DNA of 64,000 nucleotides from NCBI RefSeq assembly GCF_040958095.1, contig NC_091228.1:6926200-6990199 (forward strand), written 5' to 3'. Shown here piece by piece: positions 61,301 to 64,000 of the stretch. The number at the start of each line of letters is the position of its first letter. Within the stretch, counting starts at the first letter, position 1. A program made the translations under genes and the position numbers. This DNA is from Procambarus clarkii (lineage: Eukaryota; Arthropoda; Malacostraca; Decapoda; Cambaridae). The notes under the pieces were generated by a model. The model worked only from the letters and a program-made list of their open reading frames with translations, was not told the DNA's origin and made no database searches.

Positions 61301-64000
61301 ATGGACTCACACGTCTGCACTCCATGCCCGACAAGCTACTGAGCGCTACTATAAAAACATATGTATCTTCACTTGAGCTATAAATATGTCTATTGTAATG
61401 TATTTAAAATGAAGCTCTTATTTCTATCTTGCTTAAGACTTATAAAACATTTGTGTTTATTAACGAATTTACGTGAAATAAACATTGATCTGAGAGAGAG
61501 TTGCTCTGTCGTTCAGTCTGTACGGGGTGGGAGCTCCGTAATTTTTAAAATACAATAATCTTCATTAGAAATTTAAATATGTCTATAGTAAAGTGTTTAA
61601 AGTGAAGCTTATATGTCTGTCTTTCTTGAGACATATAAAACATATATGTTTACTAACGAATTCACGTGAAATAAACATTGTTCTGAGAGAGAGTTGCTCG
61701 GTCGATCGATCTGTCCGGGGTCGGAGCTCGGCTATTATAAAAGTACACGTATCTTCGGTTTAAATTTAAATATGCCCATGGTAAGGTATTTAGAATGAAG
61801 CTTATATTTCTATCTTTCTTGTGACATATAAAACTTTTACGTTTATTAAGGAATCTGCGTGAAATAGGCATGGTTCTGAGATGAATGCTGCGGTTTTCGA
61901 GCTCGACGCGCGGCAATGGACGCCATATACACATCCAGTGGGTGTTATTGGACCCCATACCCATTTTATGGGTGGTTGGAGCCCCATACCCATTCTATGG
62001 GTGGTTGGAGCCCCATACCCATCCTGTGGGTTGTAGTGGACGCCATACTCATCCTGTGGGTGGTATTGGACCCCATACCCTTCCTGTGGGTGGATGTGAT
62101 CCCCATACTCATCCTCTGGGTGGATGTGACCCTCATACCCATTCTGTGGGTGGTATTGCAGCCCTTACTCACCTAACAGGTGGTAGTGGACAATATACCG
62201 ATCCTGTAGTTGGTATAGTAGACACAATACCATCCTGTTTAGAGTAGTTTACCCCATAGACATTCCAATGAACCATCGTTTTCTGTTAGCGTTCCTACAA
62301 AACATCCTTTAAAGATTTGTAAAGCACCAACTATGGTATATAATATTGATTGGTGAAGGACTGTTATTCTATGTAATAATTTTTAGTGCTTATTATAATT
62401 TACTAAGAACAACTAATATTTCTCAAAACAAAACTACGAACCTTCAATAGGAAGTAGCTGATCTATAATATTCTAAGAGCATGGACAATAGTAGGTAAAT
62501 TTCACAACCCATGTGGGACCTGAAAAGTACAATTTTCCTTATAATTGAACCAATCACGACTATTCTGCTATCTAGGTTGACGGACGGGTACTGTGAGACG
62601 CAAGTTGGTACGTGAGGAAGAGTTTGGGCCTTGGAAAAAAAAGTAACTGGGAATATATCACATATTTACTAATTCATATTCAACATATTGACTTTAAGCA
62701 TTAAGTCATATATGTGCTGTCTTGTGTGAGAACGGGTTGCCAACCCGTTCTCACACAATGGACTCACACGTCTGCACTCCATGCCCGACAAGCTACTGAG
62801 CGCTACTATAAAAACATATGTATCTTCACTTGAGCTATAAATATGTCTATTGTAATGTATTTAAAATGAAGCTCTTATTTCTATCTTGCTTAAGACTTAT
62901 AAAACATTTGTGTTTATTAACGAATTTACGTGAAATAAACATTGATCTGAGAGAGAGTGGCTCTGTCGTTCAGTCTGTACGGGGTGGGAGCTCCGTAATT
63001 TTTAAAATACAATAATCTTCATTAGAAATTTAAATATGTCTATAGTAAAGTGTTTAAAGTGAAGCTTATATGTCTGTCTTTCTTGAGACATATAAAACAT
63101 ATATGTTTACTAACGAATTCACGTGAAATAAACATTGTTCTGAGAGAGAGTTCGGTCGATCGATCTGTCCGGGGTCGGAGCTCGGCTATTATAAAAGTAC
63201 ACGTATCTTCGGTTTAAATTTAAATATGCCCATGGTAAGGTATTTAGAATGAAGCTTATATTTCTATCTTTCTTGTGACATATAAAACTTTTACGTTTAT
63301 TAAGGAATCTGCGTGAAATAGGCATGGTTCTGAGATGAATGCTGCGGTTTTCGAGCTCGACGCGCGGCAATGGACGCCATATACACATCCAGTGGGTGTT
63401 ATTGGACCCCATACCCATTTTATGGGTGGTTGGAGCCCCATACCCATTCTATGGGTGGTTGGAGCCCCATACCCATCCTGTGGGTTGTAGTGGACGCCAT
63501 ACTCATCCTGTGGGTGGTACTGGACCCCATACCCTTCCTGTGGGTGGATGTGATCCCCATACTCATCCTCTGGGTGGATGTGACCCTCATACCCATTCTG
63601 TGGGTGGTATTGCAGCCCTTACTCACCTAACAGGTGGTAGTGGACAATATACCGATCCTGTAGTTGGTATAGTAGACACAATACCATCCTGTTTAGAGTA
63701 GTTTACCCCATAGACATTCCAATGAACCATCGTTTTCTGTTAGCGTTCCTACAAAACATCCTTTAAAGATTTGTAAAGCACCAACTATGGTATATAATAT
63801 TGATTGGTGAAGGACTGTTATTCTATGTAATAATTTTTAGTGCTTATTATAATTTACTAAGAACAACTAATATTTCTCAAAACAAAACTACGAACCTTCA
63901 ATAGGAAGTAGCTGATCTATAATATTCTAAGAGCATGGACAATAGTAGGTAAATTTCACAACCCATGTGGGACCTGAAAAGTACAATTTTCCTTATAATT
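58397..64000 (+). repeat. 1457-bp tandem satellite, about 3.85 copies, runs off the window
   Basis: Units start at about 58397, 59854, 61311 and 62768. Matching points (such as 58447, 59904, 61361, 62818) are exactly 1457 bp apart. Copies differ at only a few sites (for example acccctta/agccctta near 59248/62161, and a 4-bp loss near 63150 in copy 4). Each unit holds three diverged 193-bp monomers, a run of about ten 29-bp repeats with ccatacccat/tgggtgg words, a non-repetitive part, and a 33-bp hairpin. ORFs inside are not genes. Confidence 0.95.
59810..59842. repeat. Near-perfect 33-bp hairpin in the satellite unit
   Basis: gtgtgagaacgggttg, one base, then its exact reverse complement. It is repeated at 61267 and 62724, near the unit border. 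Confidence 0.85.

Noticed and set aside
58447-63701. Repeated ORFs of 65-120 codons in the satellite
   Set aside because: They recur with the 1457-bp unit on both strands, overlap each other, and use 29-bp subrepeats; no domain.

Overview
The window looks like nuclear DNA of a decapod crustacean, most likely a crayfish. The grounds are intron-containing genes, (TTAGG)n tracts (the arthropod telomere motif), long di-nucleotide microsatellites, and dense families of tRNA-headed SINEs. The species assignment is inference. Gene density is low; most of the sequence is mobile-element relics, minisatellites and satellite DNA.

Genes. (1) 2912-12565 (+): nine exons in one continuous frame, ending in a stop. 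They encode about 782 residues of a multidomain protein: a long basic, disordered first part, a CUB-like domain, a Thr/Pro linker, and a C-terminal CAP (antigen-5/CRISP) domain. The start exon and signal peptide were not found. (2) 42091-36606 (-): five exons for a type I single-pass membrane protein of about 347 residues, with a poly-valine signal peptide, an ectodomain of no recognised family, one transmembrane helix and a short tail. (3) 50903-52540 (+): the first three exons of a secreted peroxiredoxin-4 copy, with a lost splice donor and an in-frame TGA, so very probably a pseudogene. (4) 47432-48255 (+): an unidentified reading frame broken by two mobile elements.

Mobile DNA. There are at least five tRNA-derived SINE families, two of which share a central core. 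One SINE shares its 3' end with a LINE present in the window. There are 3' fragments of several LINEs, a gag-like zinc-knuckle ORF1 relic (49018-50020), a Penelope-like C-terminal relic (about 31722-31949), and a Ulp1-like/PHD-finger relic (54540-55045). Several inverted-repeat (MITE-like) elements are present. A small modular, often palindromic element occurs about ten times, and at least four copies have 10-11 bp target-site duplications that can be read directly.

Repeats. 17.8-19.1 kb, 20.8-21.35 kb, 26.4-27.4 kb (259-bp unit carrying a tRNA-like promoter) and 58.4-64 kb (1457-bp higher-order satellite built partly from about 193-bp monomers) are the main tandem arrays. Most other open frames lie in these repeats and are not genes.

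Layout: 0-13 kb CUB-CAP gene; 13-36 kb repeats; 36-42 kb membrane-protein gene; 42-50 kb mobile elements; 50.9-52.5 kb peroxiredoxin pseudogene; 52.5-57 kb relics and AT-rich sequence; 57-64 kb satellite.
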